DNA of 54,093 nucleotides from M3007 sp041736625 (GCA_041736625.1 JBGSTG010000054.1:1-54093), one strand, 5' to 3'; counted from the first letter of the stretch, positions 34,154 to 43,563 are shown. The notes: a model not told the origin generated them from the sequence alone. Translations and numbers: made by a program.

Positions 34154-34419
34154 ATATGTGGTTTCTCTACAAACAATTTCATAGCCGTTGTTGGGGCCCT
34201 CGCCCGACAACAAACGGTGGAATAAGGGGCAAAACAAATGCACCTAAGCATTGCTTTGTCGCCGTTTTCAGCATGATTGCGCACTCCGCTGTCTGTTGAA
34301 TGAGGTTGCCTTCATGAGGAAACCTCCTGCTAACGACCTCCGACTTGAACCTGTTTACCCAATTTTTGACAGGATTTGTCATTTCAACGCATTGATTTTC
34401 TATCTATTTTATCAATCGA

Positions 34420-34427
34420 TAACTTTG
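34420..34427 (+). promoter_or_regulatory. Candidate -7 element for the T9SS cargo gene
   Basis: TAACTTTG, 24 bp before the ATG at 34452; a TTG lies 25 bp upstream (34392-34394), a little beyond the usual spacing. Confidence 0.45.
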
Positions 34428-34451
34428 TATTGAAAACATAAAGAATCAATC

Positions 34452-36104
34452 ATGAAAGCTATTGTTGTTTGTTTTTTGTTGTCTATCAGCGTTCTAAGTG
34501 CTCAAACGGTAAATTATACCCTTCAACACGGTTTTTTCAACGAGCCTGCAAGTGTTGTCACAGGTACTAAGGGCGAGTTGATGATGGTTTGTGAAGAGGA
34601 TATCTATCAAGAAGGCAAATCCTTGTATTTGTTCAAATTAGATACCAACGGGCAGCAATGGGTTTCTACGTTAGCTAGTGTGTCCATTGACCCTCGCTCC
34701 GAGGTATTGCCGGTCGATGATTACTACCTTACATTGGATGTGGGTGTTGAGTGCGACGTCATTTCAAGCAAAATATTGATTTTAGATACTGCGGGCAACT
34801 TCGTCAACCTCATTTATTTACACGATTTCGGCGGGTTCAAGCCTTGGCTCCCGTTCAAGCTCCTGCCCATGCCCGATACCAGTATCCTCGTTTTGCAGCC
34901 CGGAAAAGAAGCCTTGCAGATTTCTTATCCTTCCGGCATTTACCTGGGTTCGAGGCCGTTCAACAGCTTTTTTACCGGACACCTGACCCTGCCCGACAAC
35001 AAGTGGCTCCTGTACGGAAGCTCCGGCCTGTATCTGTATGACGCTGTATCTGTTACACCGTTGGACTCTGCTCTGGTGAACCAAACGGTGGTGGACGCCG
35101 CCTATCTGCCCAATGGGCAGATAGCAGCCATCCTGTCCGATCGTTTGTATCATTTTGATGATCAGTTAAATGTACTGTCTGCCCAGTTTAACACCGACTA
35201 CCTTGCTTCGGGTGAGGCGCTCGAATTGGTGGTTGCGGACTCATCTGTCTGGTTATGGGCAACAAACAGGCAGTTGGCGCATTTCGATTTTGACTTACAG
35301 CACGATACGACCTACACACTTGATGAGACCTACGCACGGACACAACACATAGCCGCGATGAACGATCAATTGTATTTGGTGCAGGTGGAAGCAGACCCCG
35401 TGGGCACGTACACACAGGTGTTAAACATTCAGCCGTTTCATGCGCCCGTTGCGGTTCATAATGCCGGAGTTGAAGCCTTTAATCTGGCTGGCGCTGTTGT
35501 GATTGATGAAGGCCCTCGGTTCTACATAACCCTGGACAGTATCCACGTGAGGGTAGTGAACTCCGGTACCGAACCGTTGCAGGAGGTTACGCTGAATGGT
35601 TTTTTTGGCGAATTGATTGATTTATGTCCGATAAAATTTGTCTACCAGCAAACGTATACCGGATTAAACCTTTTTCCGGGCGAAGAGGTGGAGATTGTGA
35701 TCGACTCAATCTCCCTATACAATAAATACATATTACCACAGACGCTCAGTTTTTGCATGTGGACCACCCGGCCGAACGGTTTACCCGATTCCGACCGCAC
35801 CGACGATAAAATCTGCAACACATTTCCCATTACCATTGGCACTTTTGAGCCGATGGCCACCCTATTGCCGCTTGCCATCTATCCTAATCCGGCCTCGGAG
35901 CAATGTACCATTGAGCGGCCACAAAGCGCCATAGCGGGGTCAGACCTGCTTCGCCTGTTCGACGGCCGTGGCCGGTTGGTTCGGGAGCTTACCACCACAG
36001 GCAATGTTACCTTGAATCGCGGAGACCTGCCCGGGGGTCGGTATCAATGCCTGATGTACACCAACGACGGTATGGTGTTTGCCGGAACCGTTATCTGGTT
36101 GTAA
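34452..36104 (+). CDS. T9SS sorting domain protein, function unknown
   Basis: 550 residues. Signal peptide MKAIVVCFLLSISVLSAQ, a body of beta-rich repeats with propeller-like pattern (for example LPNGQIAAILSDRLYHFDDQ), a predicted immunoglobulin-like segment (about 345-450: VRVVNSGTEPLQEVTLNGFF) and a type A T9SS sorting domain at the end (LAIYPNPASEQCTIE ... LPGGRYQCLMYTNDG). It should be exported to the cell surface. I do not recognise a catalytic motif. The first two-thirds of the gene is visibly more AT-rich than its neighbours, compatible with acquisition or relaxed selection. It converges with murQ. Confidence 0.85.
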   Translation: MKAIVVCFLLSISVLSAQTVNYTLQHGFFNEPASVVTGTKGELMMVCEEDIYQEGKSLYLFKLDTNGQQWVSTLASVSIDPRSEVLPVDDYYLTLDVGVECDVISSKILILDTAGNFVNLIYLHDFGGFKPWLPFKLLPMPDTSILVLQPGKEALQISYPSGIYLGSRPFNSFFTGHLTLPDNKWLLYGSSGLYLYDAVSVTPLDSALVNQTVVDAAYLPNGQIAAILSDRLYHFDDQLNVLSAQFNTDYLASGEALELVVADSSVWLWATNRQLAHFDFDLQHDTTYTLDETYARTQHIAAMNDQLYLVQVEADPVGTYTQVLNIQPFHAPVAVHNAGVEAFNLAGAVVIDEGPRFYITLDSIHVRVVNSGTEPLQEVTLNGFFGELIDLCPIKFVYQQTYTGLNLFPGEEVEIVIDSISLYNKYILPQTLSFCMWTTRPNGLPDSDRTDDKICNTFPITIGTFEPMATLLPLAIYPNPASEQCTIERPQSAIAGSDLLRLFDGRGRLVRELTTTGNVTLNRGDLPGGRYQCLMYTNDGMVFAGTVIWL

Positions 36105-36174
36105 GGTCGTGCTTACACCGGCACTCGGTCTTTGAAACATCAGGCAAACAACATCGTCCCGGCAGGTTTGCGAT

Positions 36175-36987
36175 TCAGCGCCCATCGCGCCACGCCTCCA
36201 TCGCTTTCCGCACACTTCCACAGGCCAACAAGCGCGCTCTGGCCGACTCGTAGTCCAACCCCGTGGCTTCAGCGACCATGCGCGCGCCCCGGTCGATGAG
36301 CTTGTCGTTGGTGAGCTGCATGTCCACCATTCGGTTGTCCTGCACGCGGCCCAACCGGATCATCACGGCAGTAGACAGCATATTCAGCACCAGCTTTTGG
36401 GCGGTGCCGGCCTTCATGCGGGTGCTGCCGGTGACGAACTCCGGCCCCACCACCACCAAAACGGGAAAGTCGGCTTCGGCCAGCACCGGCGCGCCGGGGT
36501 TGCAGGTGATGCAGCCGGTAGCGATTCCCTGTTCCCGGCAGGCGCGCAGGCCGTGCACCACGTAAGGCGTAGTGCCGGAAGCGGCAATGCCCACCACCAC
36601 GTCGCCCGTGTCGATGTGCCAGGCGCGCAGGTCATCCCAGGCCTGGGTGGGGCTGTCTTCCGCGTGCTCTACCGGGTTGCGTATGGCCTGGTCGCCGCCG
36701 GCGATGATGCCCACCACCCAGTCCGGCGGCGCACCAAAAGTCGGCGGAATCTCCGACGCATCCACCACGCCCAGCCGACCACTGGTACCGGCGCCAATGT
36801 AGAAAAGGCGGCCGCCGGAAGCCAACCGCGCCACTACCGCATCCACCAGCGCTTCGATCTGAGGAATGGCGGCCGATACTGCTGTCGGCACGGTTTGGTC
36901 CTCCCGGTTGATGTTCGAGAGGATTTCCCGGACGGTCATTTGCTCCAGGTGCCGGTAGGCGGAGGGCTGTTCCGTTATTTTTTCCAT
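36175..36987 (-). CDS. murQ: N-acetylmuramic acid 6-phosphate etherase
   Basis: 270 residues with the SIS-domain signature of MurQ: TEQPSAYRHLEQMTVREIL at the N terminus, YIGAGTSGRLGVVDASEIPPTFG (sugar-phosphate binding and acidic catalytic residues), GIAASGTTPYVVHGL and GSTRMKAGTAQKLVLNMLST. It opens the lactyl ether of MurNAc-6-phosphate to give GlcNAc-6-phosphate in peptidoglycan recycling, in the cytoplasm. The usual partners (anmK, murP) are not in the window. It is slightly shorter than E. coli MurQ (298). The gene diverges from the lipoprotein at 37135. Confidence 0.97.
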   Translation of the reverse strand: MEKITEQPSAYRHLEQMTVREILSNINREDQTVPTAVSAAIPQIEALVDAVVARLASGGRLFYIGAGTSGRLGVVDASEIPPTFGAPPDWVVGIIAGGDQAIRNPVEHAEDSPTQAWDDLRAWHIDTGDVVVGIAASGTTPYVVHGLRACREQGIATGCITCNPGAPVLAEADFPVLVVVGPEFVTGSTRMKAGTAQKLVLNMLSTAVMIRLGRVQDNRMVDMQLTNDKLIDRGARMVAEATGLDYESARARLLACGSVRKAMEAWRDGR

Positions 36988-37134
36988 GCTTTTTACAAAT
37001 GGTTAAACATTGTTTGGTTTTCATTGGGGATTTTAACAAATATTAATTCGCTTGTAACAGGATTTAAGAAACGATCCAACAGGATTGCCTGCAAATTGCG
37101 GCATTATTTGTTCAAAATCCAAAATGCGAGCGCC

Positions 37135-38328
37135 ATGTTGTTCCAACGTCTTTTCCTGCCTGTTCTTTTATTTTCCCTCATTGTGATACCCGCCTGCCAA
37201 ACGGCGCGGCAATTTTACGAAAGTGGTCGTTACGACGAAGCCATCGACTACTGTGTGGATCGCCTGCGCGGCAAAAAAAACAAGAAAACCGAACTGGTAC
37301 AGGGCCTTGAGGCGGCCTTTGCCAAGGCGCAGGACCGCGATTTGCGCCTGGCCGAAAGCCTGATACAGGAAGGTCACGCCGAAAACTGGCCACGCATCCA
37401 CAACCTGTACCGCCAGATTGGCGACCGGCAGCGCAAGGTGCGCCCGTTGATGCCGCTGGTGTCCAAAGACGGCTATCGGGCGCAGTTTGAACTCATCGAC
37501 GTTTCGAACCTGGAGCATGACAGCCGGAAAAATGCCGCCGACTTCCTGTACACCCAGGCGGAATCGCTGCTGCAGCGCGCGGCCGACCAAAACGACCGAA
37601 ACGCCGCGCGCGAGGCCCACCACAAACTGCGCGAACTGGAACAGCGCTACTTTAAGGTGTACCGCGACAAAGACCAGCTGCTCGATGAAGCGCGGCGCAT
37701 GGGCACCACCCGGGTGCTTGTCGAACTCGACAACCCGAGCCAGCACCACCTGCCCGCCCGTATGGAAGCTGAACTGATGGCTATGAACAAGAGCCGCCTC
37801 GACGATGAGTGGATATACTTTACCTTCGATGCCGCCCAAAAATCGTACACAGACTATACCGTGCAGGTGCTTATCGAAGGTGTGAACGTGAGCCCCGAAC
37901 GCCTGAATGAACGCAGGTACACCGATACCAGGGTCGTTCAGGACGGCTGGGATTACGTTCTTGACGAGCGCGGCAACGTCCGGAAAGATACGTCCGGCAA
38001 CGACCTCAAAACCCCGCGCATGGTCACCATCTGCGCCGACGTGCTGGAGGTTTTTCAAAGCAAGGCAGCGAGGCTCGACGCCTCGGTGGTTGTGCTGGAT
38101 GCCCACGGCAGTCGTTTGGATACGCGGCGGCTGAGCGAGGAGGTGCGTTTCGAGCATTACGCCTCTACGTTCATCGGCGACCCCAGGGCGCTGAGCGACG
38201 ATTCCCGCTGCCGCATCGGCAACGCGCCTCTGCCCTTTCCTTCCGGCGAATCCATGCTGCTGGACGCCGCCTGCCGGTTGCGCGGGGATCTGGAGCGCTT
38301 TATCGGAAAGAGTAAGGTGATCTGGTAA
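37135..38328 (+). CDS. Lipoprotein, function unknown
   Basis: 397 residues. N terminus MLFQRLFLPVLLFSLIVIPACQ is a lipoprotein signal with lipobox IPAC. The first 170 residues look helical with TPR-like patterns (FYESGRYDEAIDYCVDRLR, then AESLLQRAADQNDRNAAREA); the second half is mixed alpha/beta. I do not know the family. Many more codons are open upstream in the same frame, but only the ATG at 37135 gives the lipobox. It diverges from murQ and converges with moxR, whose stop is 13 bp away. Confidence 0.78.
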   Translation: MLFQRLFLPVLLFSLIVIPACQTARQFYESGRYDEAIDYCVDRLRGKKNKKTELVQGLEAAFAKAQDRDLRLAESLIQEGHAENWPRIHNLYRQIGDRQRKVRPLMPLVSKDGYRAQFELIDVSNLEHDSRKNAADFLYTQAESLLQRAADQNDRNAAREAHHKLRELEQRYFKVYRDKDQLLDEARRMGTTRVLVELDNPSQHHLPARMEAELMAMNKSRLDDEWIYFTFDAAQKSYTDYTVQVLIEGVNVSPERLNERRYTDTRVVQDGWDYVLDERGNVRKDTSGNDLKTPRMVTICADVLEVFQSKAARLDASVVVLDAHGSRLDTRRLSEEVRFEHYASTFIGDPRALSDDSRCRIGNAPLPFPSGESMLLDAACRLRGDLERFIGKSKVIW

Positions 38329-38341
38329 ATCCGTACCGTCG

Positions 38342-39361
38342 CTACCGCGGTACCTCAATCTTGCCGATGATCTCGTTCAGCACATCCCGCGTGGTGAACC
38401 CCTCCATTTCGCGCTCCGGCGTGAGGATGACCCGATGGTTGAGCACAGGAAAGGCGACGTAGCGGATGTCGTCGGGCGTCACAAAATCGCGGCCGCTGAT
38501 CGCCGCTGCCGCCTTGGCGGTTTTCATCAGCGCCAGCGAAGCGCGCGGACTGGCGCCGAGGAAAAGGTCGGCGTGGTTGCGCGTCTGGTGGACGATGGCG
38601 GCGATGTAATCGAGCAGCTCTTCGCGGATGAAAACGTTTTCAATGAGGCGGCGGCTGTCAGCGAGTTCTTCGGGAAGCAGCACCGGAAGCACCGTTTGGC
38701 GGAGAGCCCCGCTGAAGTCATTTTTGAAACGCCGCAAGATGGCCTGCTCTTCTTCGAGGTTGGGGTAGTCAATGATAATTTTGAACAGAAAACGGTCGAG
38801 CTGGGCTTCGGGCAGCTTGTAGGTGCCCTCCTGTTCGATCGGGTTTTGGGTGGCTACCACGAAAAAGGGCGATTCCATGGGGTAGGTGACGCCGTCGACG
38901 GTCACCTGGAATTCTTCCATGACCTCGAACAGGGCGGCCTGGGTTTTGGCCGGCGCGCGGTTGATCTCGTCGATCAGCACGATGTTGGAGAAAATGGGAC
39001 CCGATTTAAAGATGAACTCCGATGTTTTGACGTTGAACACCGGGGTACCGATCACGTCCGCCGGCATGAGGTCGGGCGTGAATTGGATGCGGCTGAAGCC
39101 GGAGCGGATCGATTGGGCCAGCAGCTTGGCGATGAGGGTTTTGGCGATGCCCGGCACCCCTTCGAGCAGGGCATGTCCGCCGCTCAGCAGGGCGATGAGC
39201 AGCTGATCCATCAATACCTCCTGGCCGATAATCACCTTGCGCAGCTCTGTTCGGATGCGTTCGGCGCGCTCCATGACCGGATGGACGGAAGGCGTATGTG
39301 GTACGCCTTCCGGTTCGGGCTGCTGCTCCTGTTCAAATGGCGTTGATTCTGCTGTGATCAT
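38342..39361 (-). CDS. MoxR-family AAA+ ATPase
   Basis: 339 residues. Walker A GVPGIAKT near residue 70, Walker B IVLIDEINRAP near 130, sensor-1 region FFVVATQNPIEQEGTYKLPEAQLDRFLF, and the helix-2-insert sequence typical of MoxR. MoxR proteins act as chaperone-like ATPases, often with DUF58, DUF4350 and von Willebrand-type proteins, in assembly of membrane or metal-containing complexes. The N-terminal 30 residues are Glu/Pro-rich. It follows the DUF4350 gene by 33 bp, as in other Bacteroidota; DUF58 and VWA genes are missing from this stretch. Confidence 0.95.
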   Translation of the reverse strand: MITAESTPFEQEQQPEPEGVPHTPSVHPVMERAERIRTELRKVIIGQEVLMDQLLIALLSGGHALLEGVPGIAKTLIAKLLAQSIRSGFSRIQFTPDLMPADVIGTPVFNVKTSEFIFKSGPIFSNIVLIDEINRAPAKTQAALFEVMEEFQVTVDGVTYPMESPFFVVATQNPIEQEGTYKLPEAQLDRFLFKIIIDYPNLEEEQAILRRFKNDFSGALRQTVLPVLLPEELADSRRLIENVFIREELLDYIAAIVHQTRNHADLFLGASPRASLALMKTAKAAAAISGRDFVTPDDIRYVAFPVLNHRVILTPEREMEGFTTRDVLNEIIGKIEVPR

Positions 39362-39394
39362 GCGTGATTCGGTTTTGCCGGTACAAGAACCGGA

Positions 39395-40678
39395 TTATTT
39401 GGCGTGTTTCCAAAAAGCATCAATGCTTCGGTTGAGTTCGACCATCATGTCCTCATCGGGTTCAAACTGCACGACGGCGGTAAACTGCCGGAAGAGGTCG
39501 TTGAGCCGGGCCTCCGGTGTTTCACTGCGCTGGGCAAGTTTGGGAATAAACGCGTTGTCTATTTGCACAACACCCGTTTCAGGGTCAAACTGAACGGGTA
39601 ACGCGTACCGCTCGCGTACCTGGGCCACAAACAGGCGCATCATCTGGTAACAGATCTGGCGATAATTTTTCTCCCGAAAATGCAGATTGGCAATGGTACT
39701 GATGAATTCGTATGAGGAGTTTTCGTTCCGGGCAAGCACCGGAACCACCTGACGGCGGCGTTTGGCCTGGAACAACAAATAGCTCACCGCCATGCCGATG
39801 AGGAGATACCACGCCCAGGCCAGCGCCGGCTGCCGGAGGATGTAGGCCAGCGGATGATCGTCCGGCAGGCTGCGCGACGAGTTGTTTCTTACCCGCGCTT
39901 CCCGCTCGGGCACCCGATTGTCGGCGTCCCAGTACAGGTCGCCGTTGGGCAGTTCTGCTACCACCTCCTCGACATACCGGCGCATGGCCGGCCGCAACAG
40001 TTGGTAATTGGAAAAGGCGACCGGGGTGCTGTGCAACAGGATTTTTCCCATGCCCAAGGGCAAGGCTATGAAATTGGGGAGGCTGTCGAGCAAGCCCAGC
40101 GTATCGAACGACAGTGCACCGCAGCCCTCCGGCATCCGGATATGGCACCAATGGTAGAGAACGGGTTCGTTGCGAACGGCGAAAAAGAGCGACACCGTGT
40201 CGGCTGTTCGCTTCAGTTGCATTTGCACGAAAGTGTCCAGGTAGTATTCGTAGTCTTCCCAAAAAACGGGGGCGCAGGTGTCGCCCAGCAGTCGCTGTAT
40301 CAGACGCTGGGGTAAGGACTTGCTGATGAGCAGCGCGGTGTTGCCGGCGGCGACAAATCGCAAGAGTTGTTCCGTTTCTGCCGAGTCGTAGTGCATGCCC
40401 TCTCCGATGAACACGTAAGCAGCCGGTGCAGCCGTGGTATCGGGCAACGCGCTGGCCAGGCTGCTGTCCACCTGAATAAACCGGCGTTCGGGCAGATAGC
40501 CCTGCAACATGCGGTAGAAAATAAGACTACCGTAGGGCTGCTCCCAGTTTTCGTGGTAAGCCTTACCCGTTACCGAGTCCTGCCAGACATAACGCTGTTG
40601 GGTCCACCATACAAAGAGCAGGGTGAGCAGCAGAAAAACGGCAAAAATCGCAAGGGTGACGGTTGTTCGTTTGCGCAT
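39395..40678 (-). CDS. DUF4350 membrane protein of a MoxR operon
   Basis: 427 residues: one N-terminal membrane helix (about 8-26), an extracytoplasmic alpha/beta domain of the DUF4350 type (about 40-240; ENWEQPYGSLIFYRML, then IFIGEG-like VFIGEGMHYDSAE), a second membrane helix (about 282-300, ALAWAWYLLIGMAVSYLLF) and a cytoplasmic C-terminal domain. Such genes sit with moxR and DUF58 genes; the function is unknown. The ATG at 40678 is chosen; a TTG two codons before is possible. It is followed after 33 bp by moxR. Confidence 0.85.
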   Translation of the reverse strand: MRKRTTVTLAIFAVFLLLTLLFVWWTQQRYVWQDSVTGKAYHENWEQPYGSLIFYRMLQGYLPERRFIQVDSSLASALPDTTAAPAAYVFIGEGMHYDSAETEQLLRFVAAGNTALLISKSLPQRLIQRLLGDTCAPVFWEDYEYYLDTFVQMQLKRTADTVSLFFAVRNEPVLYHWCHIRMPEGCGALSFDTLGLLDSLPNFIALPLGMGKILLHSTPVAFSNYQLLRPAMRRYVEEVVAELPNGDLYWDADNRVPEREARVRNNSSRSLPDDHPLAYILRQPALAWAWYLLIGMAVSYLLFQAKRRRQVVPVLARNENSSYEFISTIANLHFREKNYRQICYQMMRLFVAQVRERYALPVQFDPETGVVQIDNAFIPKLAQRSETPEARLNDLFRQFTAVVQFEPDEDMMVELNRSIDAFWKHAK

Positions 40679-40701
40679 GGACAAGGGCCGCAGGAACGGG
40701 T

Positions 40702-41580
40702 TTACTTGATCACGCGGATTTTCATTTTCACGTCCGTTTTCGGCCGGTCGGCGGCGGCGGTTTCTGTGGCGGCAATTTTATCGATCACCTCAAGGCCTTC
40801 GATCACCATGCCGAACACGGTATAGTCGCGGTCCAGTTGGGGGGTTCCGCCCAGCTTCTGGTAGGCCTCCCGTTGTTCGGGTGAATACTGGAAGTTTTTG
40901 GAAATCTCCATTTGCCGAAGGGTGTTTTCGTTCACCGGGCTGCCCTGCACGATGTAAAACTGCGAGCCGCTGGACTTTTTCTCCGGGTTGTTGGTGCGGG
41001 CGGCAGCCAGGGCGCCTTTGATGTGCACGAGTGAGTCTACAAATTCGGCGGGAATCTGGTAACTCGGCCCTCCGGTACCCAACATTTGGCCGGGTTTGGC
41101 ATCGCGGGAGTTGGGGTCGCCGCCCTGGATCATAAATCCTTTGATGACCCGGTGGAAGAGCAGGTCGTCGAAATAGTGCTCGTCGGCGAGTTTGACGAAA
41201 TTATCGCGGTGCTGGGGCGTGCTGCCGTACAGTTCGGCGATCATGGTGCCAAAGCTGGTCTCAATGGCAATAAGGCACTTATCGGGGGCGGTGACCTGGA
41301 TCATTTGTTTGGAAACGTTTTTTTTATTGCCTTTGGTGGCGGTCAGGGTGACGGTGTAGTTGCCCGAGCCGTAGTACCGGTGTGTGGGATTGGGCTCGGT
41401 GGACGTCGCGCCGTCGCCGAAATCCCACAGGTACTGCTCGGCGTTTTGGGACGTATTTTCGAAGGGAACGGCGGCGGGAGCCGTGTATTTTCTGACGGGA
41501 AAACTGAACTCGGGTTTCGGCTTGATGCCGCAGGCGCCCGCCAATCCGGCGAGCAGGAACAGAACAACAAATTTGCGCAT
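40702..41580 (-). CDS. PKD-cyclophilin peptidyl-prolyl isomerase lipoprotein
   Basis: 292 residues: lipoprotein signal MRKFVVLFLLAGLAGACG (Cys17), a PKD domain (about 25-95) with the characteristic YLWDFGDGATSTEPNPTH, then a cyclophilin-type domain (about 102-290): ETSFGTMIAELYG, HRVIKGFMIQGGDPNSRD, GALAAARTNNPEKKSSGSQFYIV and YTVFGMVIEGLEVIDKIA. Catalytic Arg (HRVIKGF) and the Gln-Phe pair are retained. It should assist folding of envelope or surface proteins. The PKD-cyclophilin fusion is uncommon outside Bacteroidota; a PKD domain may bind protein or glycan. It starts 23 bp upstream of the DUF4350 start. Confidence 0.93.
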   Translation of the reverse strand: MRKFVVLFLLAGLAGACGIKPKPEFSFPVRKYTAPAAVPFENTSQNAEQYLWDFGDGATSTEPNPTHRYYGSGNYTVTLTATKGNKKNVSKQMIQVTAPDKCLIAIETSFGTMIAELYGSTPQHRDNFVKLADEHYFDDLLFHRVIKGFMIQGGDPNSRDAKPGQMLGTGGPSYQIPAEFVDSLVHIKGALAAARTNNPEKKSSGSQFYIVQGSPVNENTLRQMEISKNFQYSPEQREAYQKLGGTPQLDRDYTVFGMVIEGLEVIDKIAATETAAADRPKTDVKMKIRVIK

Positions 41581-41637
41581 GGTGAAATCAACTGTTTTAC
41601 GTGATGCTGCAAAGAACGGGAATATTTGAACACCCTT

Positions 41638-43134
41638 TTACTTTCCCCGCAGTCGATTGATTCCCGCTTTGGCTTTGTTGTGCAGGCTGGTGGCGTACTC
41701 TTTAGGTTTGATGCGCAGGCACTGTTGGAAGGCTTCCCGCGCCGGCGCGTACTGTTTTTTTTCTTCGTACAGCAAACCTGTTTGCAGCGCCGCGTTGCAC
41801 GCGTAGTACCAGGGCGCCTCCGATCCGCTTTTTATGGTGTTCTGGTAGTGCCGAAGCGCCTCGTCGTGCCGACCCAGGGCGTGGGTGATGCGCCCCATGC
41901 GGTAGGTATATTCCAGGCTTTTTCGCAGCTCGTTTTCGAACATCTTTTGTTTGCCGTCCAGCAGGCTGTATGCCCGGCCGGCATATCCGCCGTCGAACAG
42001 GAGCCGGGCTTTCAGCAGCAGCGGATCGGGCATTTCGCCGGTTTGGGCCTCGCGCAAGGCGGCCTTGTCGCCTTCCACCCGTTCGGAGCCGGCCGTTTTG
42101 ACGAAACTGATGTGGAGCCAGTAGCCGCTCACATTGCCGTGCATCAGGTGATGCCAGGCGAGCTTTTGATACGCTTCTTTGAGGTTTATGCTTCCCTTGT
42201 ACGTTTTTACGAAAGTTTCCAGGGGCTTGTTGGCGTCGGCGTCCAGTTGGTTGAGCTTGGCGACCCCCAACAGAAAATACCGGTGGGCCAGCGGCGCGTA
42301 ACCTTGCCCGGAAGGGCACTGTTCGAGCAGCCGGACGGCCTCCTCATTTCGGCCGGTGTGCAGCGCCAGGTTGGCCAAGGCATAGGCAGCCAGGGGGTTG
42401 CTGCGGGGGTTCAGCCTGCCGGAGTTGAGCGTTGCCCAGGCCTTGTCGCTCCGGTTGTTCAGGTACATTTGCATGTAGGCGTACAACACCAGGGCCTCTT
42501 CTTCAAACACATAGTCGTGGGTGCGCGCGTACGACAGCACCTCCTCGATCTCGCGCAAACCCTGGTCCACCGAACCTTCGATGCCGCCGAAAGTCTTGAG
42601 CGTCCAGCGAAATTCCTCCGGAACACTTCCGGTCATGGCGTGAATGATGGCCAGGCTTTTCAGGTTGGCCTTAAATTCGGGAAAGCGCTTCTTATTCTCC
42701 AGAAGCAGGGCGTACGCCAGTTTGATGTCCGACATGCAGGCCAGCCAATGGTTGAACCGGGCGTGCGCCACCGCCCACTGCAAGCGGATCTCCGCCTGGA
42801 TGTACAGGTAGTAGGGTGACGTGCGGTCGCCCTGGGCCACCCGCGCCAGTCGGGCGTCCATTTGCCTCGACAACCGTTTGTACTCCCCCTCGTTGTCGTA
42901 CAACAGGACGGTAAGAAAATCGGCGTAGTTGTCCAGAAAAATGGGAATCAGGTTGCCCGGCTCCTCCTTCCGAAGGTGGGCGGTGCGCAGATGCCCCTCT
43001 TCAAACCGGAGGCTGATCATGCTGTGGTAAGCGTCGCGGGCAGAGTTGCTGAAAAGGAAATACTCGCCTGCGCGGAGCGACGACAGGGGCAGGAGAAGCA
43101 AACAGCCGATGGAAATGGAAAAAGCAGTTTTCAA
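41638..43134 (-). CDS. TPR-repeat exported protein (TTG start)
   Basis: 498 residues. No ATG precedes the signal peptide; the TTG at 43134 gives M-KTAFSISIGCLLLLPLSSLRA with cleavage near AGEY, and a good promoter ending 20 bp upstream supports it. The mature protein is entirely helical with TPR-like units, for example AYALANLALHTGRNEEAVRLLEQ, MGRITHALGRHDEALRHYQN and LLYEEKKQYAPAREAFQQCL. TPR proteins mediate protein-protein contacts; the partner is unknown. It may be periplasmic. The gene ends 57 bp before the cyclophilin lipoprotein in the same direction. Confidence 0.82.
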   Translation of the reverse strand: MKTAFSISIGCLLLLPLSSLRAGEYFLFSNSARDAYHSMISLRFEEGHLRTAHLRKEEPGNLIPIFLDNYADFLTVLLYDNEGEYKRLSRQMDARLARVAQGDRTSPYYLYIQAEIRLQWAVAHARFNHWLACMSDIKLAYALLLENKKRFPEFKANLKSLAIIHAMTGSVPEEFRWTLKTFGGIEGSVDQGLREIEEVLSYARTHDYVFEEEALVLYAYMQMYLNNRSDKAWATLNSGRLNPRSNPLAAYALANLALHTGRNEEAVRLLEQCPSGQGYAPLAHRYFLLGVAKLNQLDADANKPLETFVKTYKGSINLKEAYQKLAWHHLMHGNVSGYWLHISFVKTAGSERVEGDKAALREAQTGEMPDPLLLKARLLFDGGYAGRAYSLLDGKQKMFENELRKSLEYTYRMGRITHALGRHDEALRHYQNTIKSGSEAPWYYACNAALQTGLLYEEKKQYAPAREAFQQCLRIKPKEYATSLHNKAKAGINRLRGK

Positions 43135-43153
43135 CAGTGGGGTTTTTATTCCC

Positions 43154-43186
43154 CAAAAATACGCAACTGCGGGAACAAAAGCCAAA
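43154..43186 (-). promoter_or_regulatory. Promoter of the TPR-protein gene
   Basis: On the minus strand TTTG (43183-43186), 21 bp, TATTTTTG (43154-43161), an excellent Bacteroidota match. Transcription should begin about 43147, ruling out starts farther upstream and favouring the TTG at 43134. Confidence 0.7.
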
Positions 43187-43234
43187 CGCTTTTGCAAAAA
43201 AAGCGCAAGACCGGACTTTGGAAACGCACCGGAC

Positions 43235-43459
43235 TCACACGGCGGTTTCGGCGCTGTACTGCAAAATGCGAGAGAGGACGGCAGGTGAAGGGTCGAAGGT
43301 CACCTTGGGCATGGCGCGTTTGGCTTTGCGCAGGGAGGCGAAACGGGCGGCGAGCCGATGGTCGGCAGCCATTGCCTGCCTGAGTGCTGCAGCAGCCTCC
43401 AGGGGAAGTTCCAGGTACAGCATTTGTACCAGATCGTCGGAAGTGTATTGTTCAAACAT
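43235..43459 (-). CDS. Small conserved-looking protein, unknown function
   Basis: 74 residues (MFEQYTSDDLVQMLYLELPL...). Mostly helical and rich in Ala, Leu and Arg; a middle stretch AMAADHRLAARFASLRKAKRAM resembles the N-terminal helices of small Bacteroidota regulators or anti-sigma-like proteins, but I cannot assign a family. The ATG at 43459 fits better than the earlier open codons, which lack a start context. It lies alone between the TPR-protein promoter and the MITE-like element. Confidence 0.6.
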   Translation of the reverse strand: MFEQYTSDDLVQMLYLELPLEAAAALRQAMAADHRLAARFASLRKAKRAMPKVTFDPSPAVLSRILQYSAETAV

Positions 43460-43563
43460 AGGCCAAGGTGGTAGTAATGGTTTAGCTCGCAAATTGGAAT
43501 GGTGATAAAACAGCGGGCAATTACGAAATATTGTTTAATGAATGTTAAAATTGGTGAATTTTA

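Larger units (their letters stand above)
34050..34451. other. Intergenic region between the M4 protease and a T9SS cargo gene
   Basis: 402 bp without a gene. It holds a perfect 54-bp palindrome at 34100-34153 (annotated separately) and, close to the next gene, a promoter candidate with TAACTTTG at 34420-34427. The remaining part shows no coding signal; base composition falls from GC-rich to AT-rich across it. Confidence 0.8.

Noticed and set aside
36397..37134. Upstream extension of the lipoprotein at 37135
   Set aside because: Open frame runs through murQ in antisense; the lipobox at the ATG at 37135 fixes the start.
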